Shown one piece after another: positions 34,081-46,714 of a stretch of DNA of 64,000 bases. The translations under genes and the position numbers were made by a program. The notes under the pieces are model-generated. The model worked only from the letters and a program-made list of their open reading frames with translations. It searched no databases and was not told the DNA's origin. Origin of the DNA: Siphonodentalium dalli (Eukaryota > Mollusca > Scaphopoda > Gadilida > Siphonodentaliidae); contig CP136064.1 of the NCBI GenBank assembly GCA_032622095.1, positions 130,249,605 through 130,313,604 of the forward strand, written 5' to 3'. Positions within the stretch are counted from its first letter, which is position 1; every line of letters starts with the position of its first letter.

Positions 34081-34879
34081 AATGTTGCATTGGCTACGAT
34101 TCTAATTTTCGATGGCTCTCACCATTATCATGGGAGAATTGATCGGCTCCGACTCTAACTCAGTGATGTTGCTTCATCTTCTGAGGGAGAGTCTAACACC
34201 ATTATTAACATCTCATCATCCCCATTTTGAATCATATCCACAATTAAATCCAATAACAACACTGAATCATCCAAACTGAGCATATAGACCAGGCGATATC
34301 TGGGTATAATCAGATAGTAGCCTATATAAGCCTTGTCAGTGTAACATTTTAATAGTGGCATGTTCCACATGTCTGCATGTATTGATTAGAATATCTGGCA
34401 TCTACGATTAAACTGTATCAGTGTACGGAAGGCATACTACCATTATATTTCCATATAAAATTCTCCCCTTAGAACCTCTTTTGAACCCTCTAGGTAGCTG
34501 CCCCTGAATTTTCATATTGGGAACAAATAGACATATATGTTCAAAACATATTATAGATTAGATTAGAAAATTAGAATCTAGAATTTAACATATATATTTC
34601 TAATAGTCACCTTTCACCTTTCACACAGTTGTTACGAGGGGGCCATCAGCTGATGTCAAAACTTCTTACTGTATAGAAGATTATGCTAAACCTCTCTGTC
34701 AGTGCTCTTCTTTTTTCCATGAGAAAACTTATAAAAGTCAGAATGGAGTCGAAACCTGATCAATTAAGAGCCTGAGTCAAAATTGGTAAAATCCTATTCA
34801 AAAGGAATTGTTATGCCCAGTGAGTAAAAAATTGTTGAAACATACTCACCAGACTAGAAAGTCTGACACTAACTTGTCC
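34081..34879. other. Non-coding, no element recognised
   Basis: No supported feature. Confidence 0.4.
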
Positions 34880-34883
34880 TTAA

Positions 34884-35459
34884 CCCTTTGAACCCGACTG
34901 GCTGCAAAAGCGGCCAGCCAGAAAACGTTCATACACCCGACTGGCCGCTTTTGCGGCCAATATCATTCGGTGACGTCATAAACATATGTAGCATTTTTAT
35001 ATGTGTTATAACCATTGGTATATCCACTTATATCTATGTCAATGATTCCCAGGAACTTCAGCAGTGCTATGGGTGCATTTGTATGAGTTTGTTGCCGACT
35101 ATTTGGGGTTGGAAAATATGCGCATGCTCATAGCGCAGAATTCAAAAACGTACATTATTTGAAGCGATTCGAGTAAAAACGCCACTTCATTGGGCTGAAT
35201 TACGACGATAAAGCTATAATTGTATTTTACTTTCAATATCGGGTAGTTGCCTAGCAACCGTTACCAGGGAGTGACCATGTGACCATATCTTAAAATAATC
35301 AGTGGTCCATGGGGAACATACCTCTAAAGTTTCAGACATGTGGCGCCACTTGAACATAAACAACACCATACGCCTAAACACTGCCTACAATAAGTCAAGA
35401 TATCACTGGGAGCCCAGGGTCAGGGTGTCGATCGTTGTGGGGAGCTAGGGTTCAAAGGG
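34884..35459 (+). mobile_element. TTAA-flanked element (piggyBac-like), copy 1
   Basis: TTAA occurs at 34880-34883 and 35460-35463, with inverted ends 'CCCTTTGAACCC' and 'GGGTTCAAAGGG'. Near the left are 'CGACTGGCTGCAAAAGCGGC' and a partial second copy. Near the right is 'GGGAGCCCAGGGTCAGGG'. CCC...GGG ends and a TTAA target are the piggyBac signature. No transposase is present. Confidence 0.85.
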
Positions 35460-35463
35460 TTAA

Positions 35464-37516
35464 AATTAATCCACAAACTGTACCATTCAAATTAACAAAA
35501 TGTGTTGTGATTCACTCTTGCCCATGTCAAAGTGAAAATTTGGTAAAATACAGTAACATTTTGAAGAAAGTCATATAAGTAAATAAGTGTTTTCAATTTT
35601 GATTTCTGCATGTGAGATAAAATAATAAAACTACATGTATCCAGTCAGTGTATCCATATTCATTCATGACTCTATAGTCACAGTATAGACAGGAAAAATA
35701 GTCAAGATAATTCCCAGAAACTTTCATATTTTGGAGAATGGTTATCACTTTTGGCACTATGGATAAATTTTGGTAGTTTTAATAGTTACATTTTAAATTT
35801 AAATACACCTTTAATACTAATATAGCCTTAACAGAATGATGAAATATATTCTATAAAAGAAGTTTTAATGAAATCTTTGGAGGGAAGGCATAATATGTCC
35901 CATAGCTCCATCCCCTTTTATCCGACAAGCCTAATTTAAACAAAACTGAATTCCAGTTCCAGTTCCATGCTACATATGAGCTCACTGGTAATAGTTGTGT
36001 GCTTATATAAATTATTTAGTAATAATAATGTAATGGTTTACTGGCATGCTGACACAAAGTGAGAGCACAGTAAGCTTGATATTTTCACTAACTGACATTG
36101 TGAATGTTTATTTAGGGGAGCTACATGTAGCTGGTGTACATTTTTTAAATGGACAGGCTTACAGTTGATCCCTCAAATTATATATACATTATATATAAAC
36201 TTGGGATGAGGGATATCAAAACATCTATGAAGTATATTTCTAACTTTAAATACTTGTAGTTTGCTGATATAGTGCTGAAAAAATGCAGGCTTCTTTGCAA
36301 CTTCCCATGCAATTTTAATGGAAAAGAAGGGGGAGGAAGAAAAAAGGGCCACATTTTTTGTCTTTGATTGGTAATTTCTATTGCTTCAGCAAGTCTTTCG
36401 GAGGAAAATTTATTCTTTGTACCGTAATTTTAAAGTATTCTTGTGGGCCAATTTTAAGCCCAGTCAGAAAAGTGATAATTAATAGATATAATTTGAGGCT
36501 TCAAACCACCACAAGCTTTAAAAACTATTAAATAAAATGAACACTCCACCTCCACTGCCTTCAATAGTAAATCAAATAGCTTATCCATATCATAAACTAT
36601 ATTTTATAATTACTTTTGTTCAATTTGCAAGGCACAATATTTAAACAGTTTTTCGTTCACAGAATTGTTGACCCAAAATTATAAATGAGAATGCTGTCAC
36701 TGTTATTATTTAACCATAGTTATAAAATGAGCATTACTCAGTAGACTAACATTAATTCCAGTATAAGAAATAATCATTTGTTCATGCCTACACCTGTTCT
36801 GATATATTATTATTAATGCAGCTTCCCAACTACATGGATGCATTGCCATATCAATTGACATATTTATTCATAGTCCACATAAAATGTTATAATGACAAGT
36901 AAAATTACAAAGGGACACTATTGTCAAGAGCGCAGATGAATCTTAGCTCTCAATACCCAGATGTTTATAATGCATGGTTAAGAAAAGACACATTGAGATA
37001 ACCAAATTAAGACATCAAACAAAATATCATACAATTAAAGCATTCATATGCAAATTAGATCTCTTTCTTATGCACATACAAACCTGCATGTACACACAGT
37101 TCAGCAAAGAAGGACGTGAATTGAATCCAAGAAAAGAAAACAAACTGAATGTCCATTATTGAAAAAGCAGGATCTGCAGAGTAAACCCACATCTGACTCA
37201 CACAGCAGATCAATTCCAGTAGAGTAGCCAATTAATCCTGAGGAGTCTAGCATAACGGCCTAGATTCACATCACATTGGGCAAAGTGTCCATTTTAGCTT
37301 GAAATCACAATTCATTAGGATCACAGTTCCGCAGGAGAATTTAAATGGTAGAGAATTATTAAAACACTTTTAAACAAGATCATTGTCGTTACTGGTTAGA
37401 ACACTATTTGTAATAGACAGCTTCCAGAAAGTTATGATTAACATTATGGATAGGTTTGTATACCCATTCTATTTCATTTCAAAATGTCATTCATAGGAAT
37501 ACTAGTATACTATAGA
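35464..37516. other. AT-rich non-coding
   Basis: No gene or element is recognised in this 2 kb. Confidence 0.45.
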
Positions 37517-37776
37517 GAATACCTACAGTTTTTTGTTTGAATACCGAAATGTCTCATAAGTGTCTAGAAGAAAATATCGTAATTTCACGAGCGGCTGCGA
37601 GCTCCCCAGTCGGGGATTTTCTGGTGCCATCCCTGCACGTACATAACTTTTATGGCATGAAAAAATATTTTCACTGTTTTTTTTTATCTGGCTTGTAGCC
37701 GCTCGTGAAAATTTTATATTTCTTTCCAGACACTCATGAGATATTTAGGAATTCAAACAAAAAACTGTAGGTATTC
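37517..37776. mobile_element. Inverted-repeat (foldback/MITE-like) element
   Basis: The left arm 'ATACCTACAGTTTTTTGTTT' through 'TTTCACGAGCGGCT' (37519-37600) is the inverted partner of 37690-37775 ('GCCGCTCGTGAAAATTTT', 'AAAAACTGTAGGTAT'). A shortened relative lies at 14720-14815. No exact target duplication could be fixed. Confidence 0.65.
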
Positions 37777-38180
37777 TTTTTATTATATGCGGATTATTTA
37801 AGCTCAAAGTTGCTCAGTCTTAATTAATTAAATCATTTACTGTACTTAATCAAAGAATGCACGTGTCAGTGTTTACAAACAGGAAAGAGCCTAGGCGTAA
37901 AGTTGAATTTGACACGCTGCGACTCAAACTTAGAATTGTCGGTTGATCATGCGCCATAAAAATTCATTGCTTTTTATTGGCTATTGGACAGTGTGCATGC
38001 CATGATCACTTGATCAACCTTGGCAGCTCGACGTGTTAGTTTCAAGACCTACAGTGAAATAACGCTACCTAGAGTGAAATAACGACATCATATTTCACTG
38101 TGGCTTCTGAGAGATAAGTACAACAATCTATAATTTTCGGAAATTTCCTGCTATTTTATAGGCAAGCATATAATAAATAC
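37765..38180 (+). repeat. Dispersed repeat G, copy 2 (unoccupied TTAA site)
   Basis: It matches 14790-15350 but carries a single TTAA (37798-37801) where that copy has a 286-base MITE. Confidence 0.75.
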
Positions 38181-38299
38181 ATGTACCTGCTGAATGTAAC
38201 AAAACCAAAACTTGACCTGTAGCTGGCATTTTTTTATCTGTCTCTAGCCACATATCCTGTTTAGATCTACTTCTTTTAAAGTGATTATGAAAAGTTGAC

Positions 38300-38440
38300 T
38301 GTCTTGTTATGTGTACCCGTACCATGTATGGTACACATAATGCCGATGTTCCGATTAACGGTCTGTGATTCGTCTGTCCATAGACACTTGGTATCCACTG
38401 CGATAACTCATAACTATATTATAACCTCTTTTACTTTACT
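38300..38440 (+). repeat. Modular repeat family A, copy 3 (end fragment)
   Basis: The border palindrome 'GTACCATGTATGGTAC' (within 38318-38336) is followed by 'CGTCTGTCCATAGACACTTG' and 'GCGATAACTCATAACTA', the order seen at 55405-55545. The tandem units are missing. Confidence 0.65.
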
Positions 38441-39479
38441 TTTATGGCATGAAAAATATTTACAATTTCACTGTTTTCCGGTATCAAGAACTTTTTTTTA
38501 AAGTGCAGTTCATATTGCCTTGATATCATATCTGAAGATCATGAGAGGAGACTTATTTTTTTCTGGAATCGTGAAACTTAATCATTATTTTCAATTAGGA
38601 AGGTAACTACTACCCATCAATAATTTTCTATATTTGAGAATGTTCATGTCTGTTGGTCAATGAAAACTTAGGCTGAGATGAGTTCTGGGCCATGGGTTAG
38701 CCAAGTTATAGCTGACTACCATATATAACATTGTGGCCTAATTCAGGGTTTCCGTTAGTATGGCTCAGCGTCCGTAGGACGGCCTCATTCCCCTCGCAGA
38801 TGATCTGTTTGATTCATACATGTACCAAAAGTCAATAGCAATATGCCGTCAAAAATCTGGCAGCAACTGGAGTTCATGGGTTAAACAGAAAACTGGTGAA
38901 AAAGCGGGTCAATTGCACACAGTGTGTTACCGGTACAGGTATAACCCTTTGAAATGAAAGCGCCAAAATTACAATGTAATGGTTGGTGTGTATTGAAATA
39001 GCGACGTTATACACCGCGTAATACATGTCGCGGTGACATCAAAGAATGTCAGGATTGCTGAGTAGAAGACATATCATGAATTAATATGGAGAGAAAGAGT
39101 AATGTAGCTGGCCATGCACCTACTTGATCTGGTGACCCTGATAGAACAAACATGAATCACACATCACCAAAGGAGACTCAATATTGAATATGAGCTAAAT
39201 AGAGCTGGTGGTTCTTTCAAAGAACACTTTTCAAGTTTGCCAAATATGTTCTAGTGATGTGGTGGATGTGGGAGGGTTAAATGTCCTGTTAAAAGATTTG
39301 AACAATACATATGATAGATTGTTATTGTAATTGGGAATTAATGACCTCTAGCAGATCTCCAGGGAATGTTTATTAAAATGTCAGATTTCACTTGAAATGT
39401 GTAGGCATACCCTGCATACAGTTAGAGCCAAAGTAAATGCTTCTTATTAATGATTATCTGTCAAGACCATGGAGTTAAA
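38441..39479. other. Non-coding, no element recognised
   Basis: No supported feature. Confidence 0.4.
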
Positions 39480-39900
39480 TAAAAAAAAAACTAAAAATAT
39501 TTTTTGGAGTTGTGTCTCTGGTCCCGCCCACATTTGACCCAGTGACCTCATTTGAACAAATCTGAACCCCAGTCACCCAAGGATCCTTCATACCAAATAT
39601 GAACCCATTTGGCCTGAAGGTATTTGAGAAGATGTTTAAAAGAATTACTATGGAGGGAAAGAGTTATGGCCCTGGCTTCACAACTATTTGATCCAGTGAC
39701 CTCATTTGAACAAATCTGAATGTGAGTCACCTAGGGAACATCCACACCAAATATGAACCCATTCGGTCTTATGGTTCCAGATGAGAAGTAGTTTAAAGAA
39801 TTGTTGACGGACGGATGGACGGATGGACAGATGGATGGATGGACGGATGAGGAGTGATGACTATAGCTCCACTGGATACTTCATCTCAGGTGATCTAAAA
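39480..39900 (+). repeat. Modular repeat family C, copy 1
   Basis: Two units of ~170 bases with 'CAGTGACCTCATTTGAACAA' and 'ACCAAATATGAACCCATT' are followed by GGACGGATGGACGG and the end 'CATCTCAGGTGATCTAAAAA'. Confidence 0.7.
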
Positions 39901-40029
39901 ACTATCAAATAGTGTTCATTAATAACCCTGGTTCAAGAGTATATGGGTTAATTAATTTAAACCAAAATCCATAAAGATGAAGAGAGTGCTAAGGAAAACC
40001 TAGGTACCATAAGAAATATGAGGTAAATC

Positions 40030-40860
40030 AGAAGAAACATATTTTACTTATTGCTTTGGATGGCAGTCTGTGAAAGGGTTAATTATTTCTAATCAAATCA
40101 ACCAATCGATACCAATAACTATACAGGTGAGGGATGTGTCATCATATACCTACATATCAAATATGAACACAATCGGACAAAAAAGACTTTGGTTACAGCT
40201 GGCATGGGATAGCTCATGTGCAGATGCAAAGAGTTAATAATTTCTCAACTGGAATAACGAGTCATCAATCACAGTTTGACAGTTTCATAAACAGGTCTGC
40301 AAGGCACCAGTTGTATCAGATGTCCATACTGGTAGCTATATCATCTCATTCAATAACACAGTGGGTGCTCAGTGGAGTCATCTTCTCTTAAAAACTTTCA
40401 TAGTGCATGACAAACAGATAAATTATAAAGGGTCATAACTCTGTTAAAATATATCGGATCAAACCCATATTCGAACTTGATCTGTGTTTTATAGGGGTCA
40501 GAAATTCATATACCAAATTTGGTGTCGATCAGATGAAAAATCCTGGCTTGGATGAATTATATTTAAAAACAAAAGAGTGGAAAGGGTTAAATAAACAATA
40601 CCAAAATCCATACAGATGAAGAACGTGCTAAGAAAGACCTAGGTAAGAAATATGAGGCAGATCAGAAGAAAATTGTTTGACTTAGATGCATCAGATAGCA
40701 TTTGTGTGCAGGGTTAATTATTTTCTAAACTGATCAGCCAATCAATACCAAAAATTATACAGGTGAGGGGTGTGTCATTATAAACCTACATATAAAATAT
40801 GAACACAATCGGACAAAAAATACTTAGGTTACAGCATTGGAAAGCTCATGCCTATGTGTG
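40030..40860 (-). repeat. Modular repeat family A units (no palindromic border)
   Basis: Units 'CCAATCGATACCAATAACTA', 'GAACACAATCGGACAAAAAA' and 'ACCAAATTTGGTGTCGATCA' correspond, inverted, to 55680-56280. It runs directly into a family C copy. Confidence 0.65.
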
Positions 40861-41395
40861 GATTTTTGTTTTTAGAGTTATGTCCCTGGCTCTGCCCCTA
40901 TTTGATCCAGTGACCCAATTTGAACAAATCTGAACCCCAGTCACCCAAGGTCCCTCCGTACTAAATATAAGCTAAATCGGCCCAATACTTTTTTAGAAGT
41001 CATTCTAAGAATTACTATGAGTTATGGCCCTGGTTTCTCAACTAATTGATCGGGTGACCTCATTTGAACAAATCTGAACACCAGTCACCCAAGGACCCTC
41101 CATACCAAATATTAGCTAAATCGGGCCAATGGTTCTGGACAAGAAGTCGTTGTAAGAATTACTATGGAGGAATAGAGTTATGGCCCTGGTTTCGCAACTA
41201 TTTGACCCAGTGACCTCATTTGAATGAGAGTCACCTAGGGAACATCCATACGAAATATGAACCAATTCGGTCTAATGATTCCAGAGGAGAAGATGTTCAA
41301 AGAATTGTTGACGGATGGACAGATGGACGGATGGACGGACGAGGAGTGATGACTATAGCTCCACCGGAGACTTCGTCTCAGGTGAGCTAAAAAGC
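40861..41395 (+). repeat. Modular repeat family C, copy 2
   Basis: About three units with 'TGACCTCATTTGAACAAATC', then GACGGATGGACAGATGG, then the end 'CTTCGTCTCAGGTGAGCTAA'. Confidence 0.7.
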
Positions 41396-41869
41396 TTAAA
41401 AGATAACTGTCATGTGTGTTTATAAAATCCTCCATCTTTATGTGGCCTTATTTATACTCATGATACATGTACCTAGTATTTTAATATTTTATAATAAGCA
41501 CACATATTGCTACATCACTCAAAAAAAGATACGATTGTGACTTACCTGTTAGACATACCAAAGAGGAAGTGAAATTCCTGGGTGAATTGTTTAACCTGTG
41601 CATTTACATATAGTATTTACAAGTACGATCAACTTGCTTGTTTTTACAGATAAGACAGGTCTATGCTAACAGGAAAACTACCATAGGAAATATATGCTCA
41701 ATCAATGGTTGTTATGTAACCAGGGCTATTTTTAACAGCAGTTTGACACACACATACTAGCACTAGCATTTAGGATTTTGCCAAAACAGTTTTTGACTTC
41801 TCATCTCTTGGAATGGGGAGGGGGCTTTGTATATTTGAAGTAGGACAAACCTGAACACAAATCATTTAT
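41396..41869. other. Non-coding
   Basis: No supported feature. A minus-strand donor-like site near 41545 (TAACAG/GTAAGTCAC) has no supporting exon. Confidence 0.4.
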
Positions 41870-42660
41870 GCCGAAGAATTTAGTCATACAAAGAGTCAAT
41901 CCAAGATGGCCGGTCATCATGTTTTTTTTCCCAGAAAAAGTGGATCTGTTGCAAAAGAATTATTGAAATCTGTCGCTGTTTTTAGTTATCGGCCCAACAG
42001 TCTCAAAATTGTTAACAAGAAAATAAATGTGGTCTCCACATTACCCCTTTCAAACAAGATTAATCACTTTATTATGTTATGCACAATATGGCAATTTCAA
42101 AGTGAAAATTATTTAGTGATGCAAAGAGTGTAATCCAAGATGGCTACTGGTGGCCATGTTTTTCTTTGAAAATCATTCAAATTCTATAGCACCCATCTAG
42201 AGGTGATCCCAAACAAGCCTGTAATTCTCCAATAAATGTGGGATGCAGCATGAGCTGATGGATTCACATTTGAAATCTAAGATGGCTGCTGGCGGCCATG
42301 TTTCTTAAACAAATTTGAGAAAGTAGGCAGGCTCCCATCTAGAGGTCACCCCGAAGATCCACACAGTAATGCCCTAAATAATCGACTCCTTAGCCACATC
42401 AGAATTATGGGAAATTTTTCAGGATTTAGTTTGAAATATGGTATTACTGTAAGGTGTGCTAAAGGATTCAGTCATACAAAGAGTAAAATCCAAGAAGTTT
42501 GGTGATGATCGGATGAGGGATATACTCTGTAGAGTGTGCTAAATGATTTATTGATGCAAAGAGTAAAATCTAAGATGGCTGCCGGTGGCCATTTTTCAAA
42601 TGAAAATCGTTCAAATTTGACAGCTCCCATATAGAGGTGATCCTAGACTCATATACTGAA
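41870..42660 (+). repeat. Modular repeat family B, copy (MITE-interrupted)
   Basis: Units carry 'AAAATCCAAGATGG', 'GGTGATGATCGGATGAGGGA' and 'GCTCCCATCTAGAGGT'. The palindromic MITE fragment at 42364-42449 sits inside. Confidence 0.6.
42364..42449. mobile_element. Palindromic MITE, copy 5 (internally deleted)
   Basis: 'CAGTAATGCCCTAAATAATC' to 'GAAATATGGTATTACTG'. The left arm is joined to the right end, with TA retained only on the right (42450-42451). Confidence 0.75.
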
Positions 42661-43030
42661 AATCGATCAAAGAATGTTTCAGTTATGTCACGAACGATCA
42701 AAATCACTAAAAATAGACAAATTAAGGCCCATAACTCTCATAAAAGATTGGACAAACCTGGTTTTGAACTCAAGCTAGATATTGTTGATATATATACCAA
42801 ATATCAATTAAATCGGTAGACATTTGTTTGAGTTATCGAGTTAACAGTATCATACCCACCCGGACGCCTCCCGCATGCCTCCCGACCTTGTCACCTCACC
42901 AACGCATAAAAACTTGACTAAAAATTTAACAAACCTGGTTATAGAAATCGACTGAGATATTGTTGTGAAAGATCCATATACCCAATATGAATGGAATCAG
43001 TTGAAGTTTGATCAAGTTATCATGCTAACA
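42661..43030 (+). repeat. Degenerate two-unit modular repeat
   Basis: Two units share 'ACAAACCTGGTT', 'GATATTGTTG' and 'ACCAAATATCAATTAAATCG' or 'CCCAATATGAATGGAATCAG'. They are separated by a C-rich stretch 'CCCGGACGCCTCCCGCATGC'. The style is that of families A-E but the borders are not seen. Confidence 0.5.
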
Positions 43031-43469
43031 TGAAGTCATATAATAATAAGAGCCGTAACTGAAGTACAACAAGAGTCAATGACTGTGGAGACACTCACCT
43101 GACTGTAAAGACTGGGACTCTGAAGACCACAAGAGTTAGTACTTGTCAAAATCACATAAAAACAAGTAGTTCTAAAGAGGGACTTAGCTAGAGGATCTCC
43201 TTTTGGGAAGTGGGGTGACACCTTAAAACTTTCAACTGCATGACCCTGATACCCCACCCCACATTGTCCATAGTCTGCTCCCTCCCGACTGAAGCAAACA
43301 CACTCCCAAGTTCGTATAATTCCTTTGCGCATGTTGGAATTTTACAACTGATACTTCAAGCTTTCCTAACTGTTGCATATTCCAACCTGACATGCCCCCT
43401 TTTTAATTCTGGACCCCATTCAAAAACATTTTAATCCTAACTCTCCATAGGCCATAAACACTAAACACC

Positions 43470-44165
43470 ATTTCCTGACTGTAATATGTAACCCAGTCCC
43501 AAGTAACACAAGGACCATCCATACTACATATAAACTAAATAGGCCTGATGGCTCTTGAGGAAGAGCCATTTTAAGAATTACTATGGGGGGGAGTTATGTA
43601 CTTGGGTGCACACCTATTTGACCTGGAGACCCATTTGAACAAATCTTAATCCCAGTCACCAAAAGACTCTCCAAATATATGCTAAATGGTTCTTGAGAAG
43701 ATGTTTTAAGAAAACCTATTGAGGGAAATAATTATGTCCCTGGATCCACGCCTATTTGAGGTACTGATCCAATTCTGAATCAAATCTTATTAATCCCAGT
43801 CACCCATACCAGATATAAGCTCAATAGGCATGATGGTTCTTGATATTAAGATATTTTAAGAATTACAATGGATGGGAAAGTTATGTCCCTGACTCTGCCC
43901 TTATTTGACCTGGTGACCCCATTTGAACAAATATGTATCCCTGTCACCCAAGGACCTTCCATACTAAATATAAGCTAAATAGCCCTGATGGTTCTTGGGA
44001 AGATGTTTTAAGAATTACTATGGATGCCAAGAGTTATGTCCCTAACTATGCCACTTTTTGGCCCCTTGACCCCATTTGAACAGAACTGCATCCCAGTCAC
44101 CTAGGGACCAACCACACCAAATATGACTCCATTCTTCATATCAGGTAAGCTATTTTTAATGGCCT
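43470..44165 (+). repeat. Modular repeat family C, copy 3
   Basis: About four units with 'CCCCATTTGAACAAAT', 'CCATACTAAATATAAGCTAA' and 'AGAATTACTATGGATG'. It ends 'CATATCAGGTAAGCTATTTT'. The GGACGG stretch is missing. Confidence 0.65.
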
Positions 44166-44213
44166 AACTGTCAGATTCACACTTGGCCTTGGGAGCCAGT
44201 TTGTTATCATTAA

Positions 44214-45220
44214 CCCTTTGAACCCTGGCTCCCCGCAAAGATCGATGCCCTGACCCTGGGCTCCCAGGGGTATTTTGACTCATTGTAGACTGTGTTCAGG
44301 CGCATGGTGCTGTATCGTATGCATTCTCTTCTACCATATTGTTTACACCATTGGAAAGATTATTAAATTCTGAATTCAACACATCACAATATATTTCAAT
44401 ATCTTAAATCCAGAAAAAGTTATAAAAAAATTTAAACTTTATTTGATTTATTATAAAAACTGCCAAAAATGTTACGTAACGTCACAATCCCAACGTAAAT
44501 ACATGACGTCATATGGGCTTTTGCCAAAACAAACTCTGGGTGTTCTCTGAATACCCCACCAATAACTAAAATGCGCGCGTTGTGCCATGTATTGGCTTAT
44601 GCCATCTTAAAGACAAGATTCTGAGCTTTATTCTCGTGTAAATCTACATGTATATAGCGTGTACCTTTGCACAAAAAAGTTATGAATTAATGAACTCAGA
44701 AGTTTGCATCTTCTTGAACAAAACTCGTATGACATGTGTTTATATCTGACAATCGTTAGTGCGAATAATATAATTTAGCGGGAATTTTTTCACACATTGG
44801 GAGTTATAAATACCACAAGAATACGTCACTAAAGTTTTACCTATAAATATATATTTTTAGATCTCTTATGGGCCATATAAGCGATATGATCTAACGCAAA
44901 ATGAGAGGTCGCGAGAATATGGCGGCGCCGTAATTGCAGAAATGTGATAAAATGGAGACTGTATCCAATTTTTAATCGGCTGATACTTCGTTATGCCAAA
45001 CACAACTTCGATATTTTTTGGACAGCTAAAACAATTATAATATGAATTTTATGAAATACTATTTAATTTTTTTAACATGAGTATTTATCGAAATATAAAA
45101 AATAAAGTGCAACACTGCGACGCCAACAGTAGAACGAGATTACGTCATGGCCGGAAAACCGGCCAGTCTCATATATATGCAATTACATTCTGTCCGGAAT
45201 ACCGGCCAGCCGGGTTCGAA
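44214..45220 (-). mobile_element. TTAA-type element (piggyBac-like), copy 2, inverted
   Basis: The left end TTAA + 'CCCTTTGAACCCTGGCTCCC' is the reverse complement of the right end of copy 1 at 35459. The right end 'GGCCAGCCGGGTTCGAA' matches the inverted left end of copy 1 but lacks the last bases and the TTAA. No ORF is seen. Confidence 0.75.
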
Positions 45221-45982
45221 TAGTATCAAATAACACATACACTAAATACTGGTTGGAAATGACACTACCAAAATAATTCAACTTATCTTTGGTCTGATAT
45301 TTCCATTTTCCAGCTAATTAATATGTTGTGTCAGGCATGAAATCTCCAATATTGAAAACTTTGACCAAAGTTGGGAATGTGACACCCCAACCCCCATGTC
45401 TGCCCTGATCACATGCTGACAATGTCCCAGTTCTTCCCACAACCTCAAGATACATATCAATCTTAATTCCAAGAATAAGCAGAAGCAATTGAAATAAAGT
45501 ATTGTTTTGTCATTAACTAATACATGTATAGTTTTGCTGATATGTTGAAGTTACAGGGTTGGTGATTTTTTTGATTTTTTAAAATAAATAAAAAAATTTG
45601 ATTTATTTGATTTAAATCAAGATTTTTTTTTATTTAAATCGATTTATTTGATTTTTTTTTCTAACTGTTATGAAAATATGTAATTGTGCAATTTCTCTGA
45701 TAAATGAAGGTTCTGAAAGGTGTTGCTTATTATTATCCAAGGCTGGATTAATCAGAATTCTGTGATTGTTTTATTTTTTATTATTTTTTGTATACCAATG
45801 AAACACACAAATATCATGGCAGTACAGATATAGCGACCATGTGCTTTATGCATACACTTAGGTCCATGTGGGTTCCAATGTTGTGATATCTGGAAAGGTA
45901 GACTTGTGCTCTAACTTTTACTAATTAATTTAGTCAGTTTTAGATGAAAACTGAATATATTATCAATCACGTTTGCTCTCAG

Positions 45983-46517
45983 CAGGCCTTAAAATCCATC
46001 CATTTTTGCGAGAATCAAAGATGATTCACAAGTTTGAGGGTACGAGAATCAAAATCAAATCCTGATTATGCCAAAAGTTGGTTGGAAGGAGGGTATGGTG
46101 TATGACTCGTTCCATGTTAGACGTTTTGAAGGGCATCCCCTGGAAAAGTTTTGAAAATTCAATGCACCGAGTCAATTTCTCAACAGTAACATATTACTTT
46201 CAAATCTTAAAAAAGTTTACCCTCTCCCTGTATCTTTAGTCAAATGAGTTGATGTGAATGTGACAGGAATGCTGAATTGCAATATTTATTGTACATGTAT
46301 AGCTTTCAATTTTGAAAGATTTACTGTTTGCCAACTGAAAAAAAAAACACCCTGGCCTAATAGCTACTTAATAATGTACTAGTATGATATGATGTCCTTA
46401 TATAACAAAGCAGAGATACATGTATGTATGCGAGAATCAAAGTTGATTCTCATGTCTAACTTTGCGAGAATCATTTGCGAGAATCGATTCTGATTCTCGT
46501 ACCAATTTTAAGCCCTG
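45983..46517. mobile_element. Inverted-repeat element with GAGAATC subterminal motifs
   Basis: The left 'CAGGCCTTAAAAT' and right 'ATTTTAAGCCCTG' are inverted. 'GCGAGAATCAAAG' and its relatives recur at both ends. CTCAG flanks both sides, but a clean 8-base duplication is not present, so the hAT assignment is tentative. Confidence 0.6.
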
Positions 46518-46714
46518 CTCAGTGACTTGAGGACATACGGTAGTCACACTATATATCAAGTATAGGCACTAGACAACTAGAGTAGTTACATGTAGATGGT
46601 ACCTTATACGGTAGAGCTAAGTACTCAGTTAGCATTTACATGTATGGCAGTGAGAAAAGGGGGAAAATATTGAACAGTGTATAGTGAGACATGCTGAATC
46701 TGAAACAATACGAA

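Noticed and set aside
41540..41560. Minus-strand ATG-TCT-AAC-AG/GTAAGT as alternative first exon of the myosin
   Set aside because: The junction would be in phase 2 and cannot join the phase-0 exon at 9036. The peptide does not resemble a myosin VII start.
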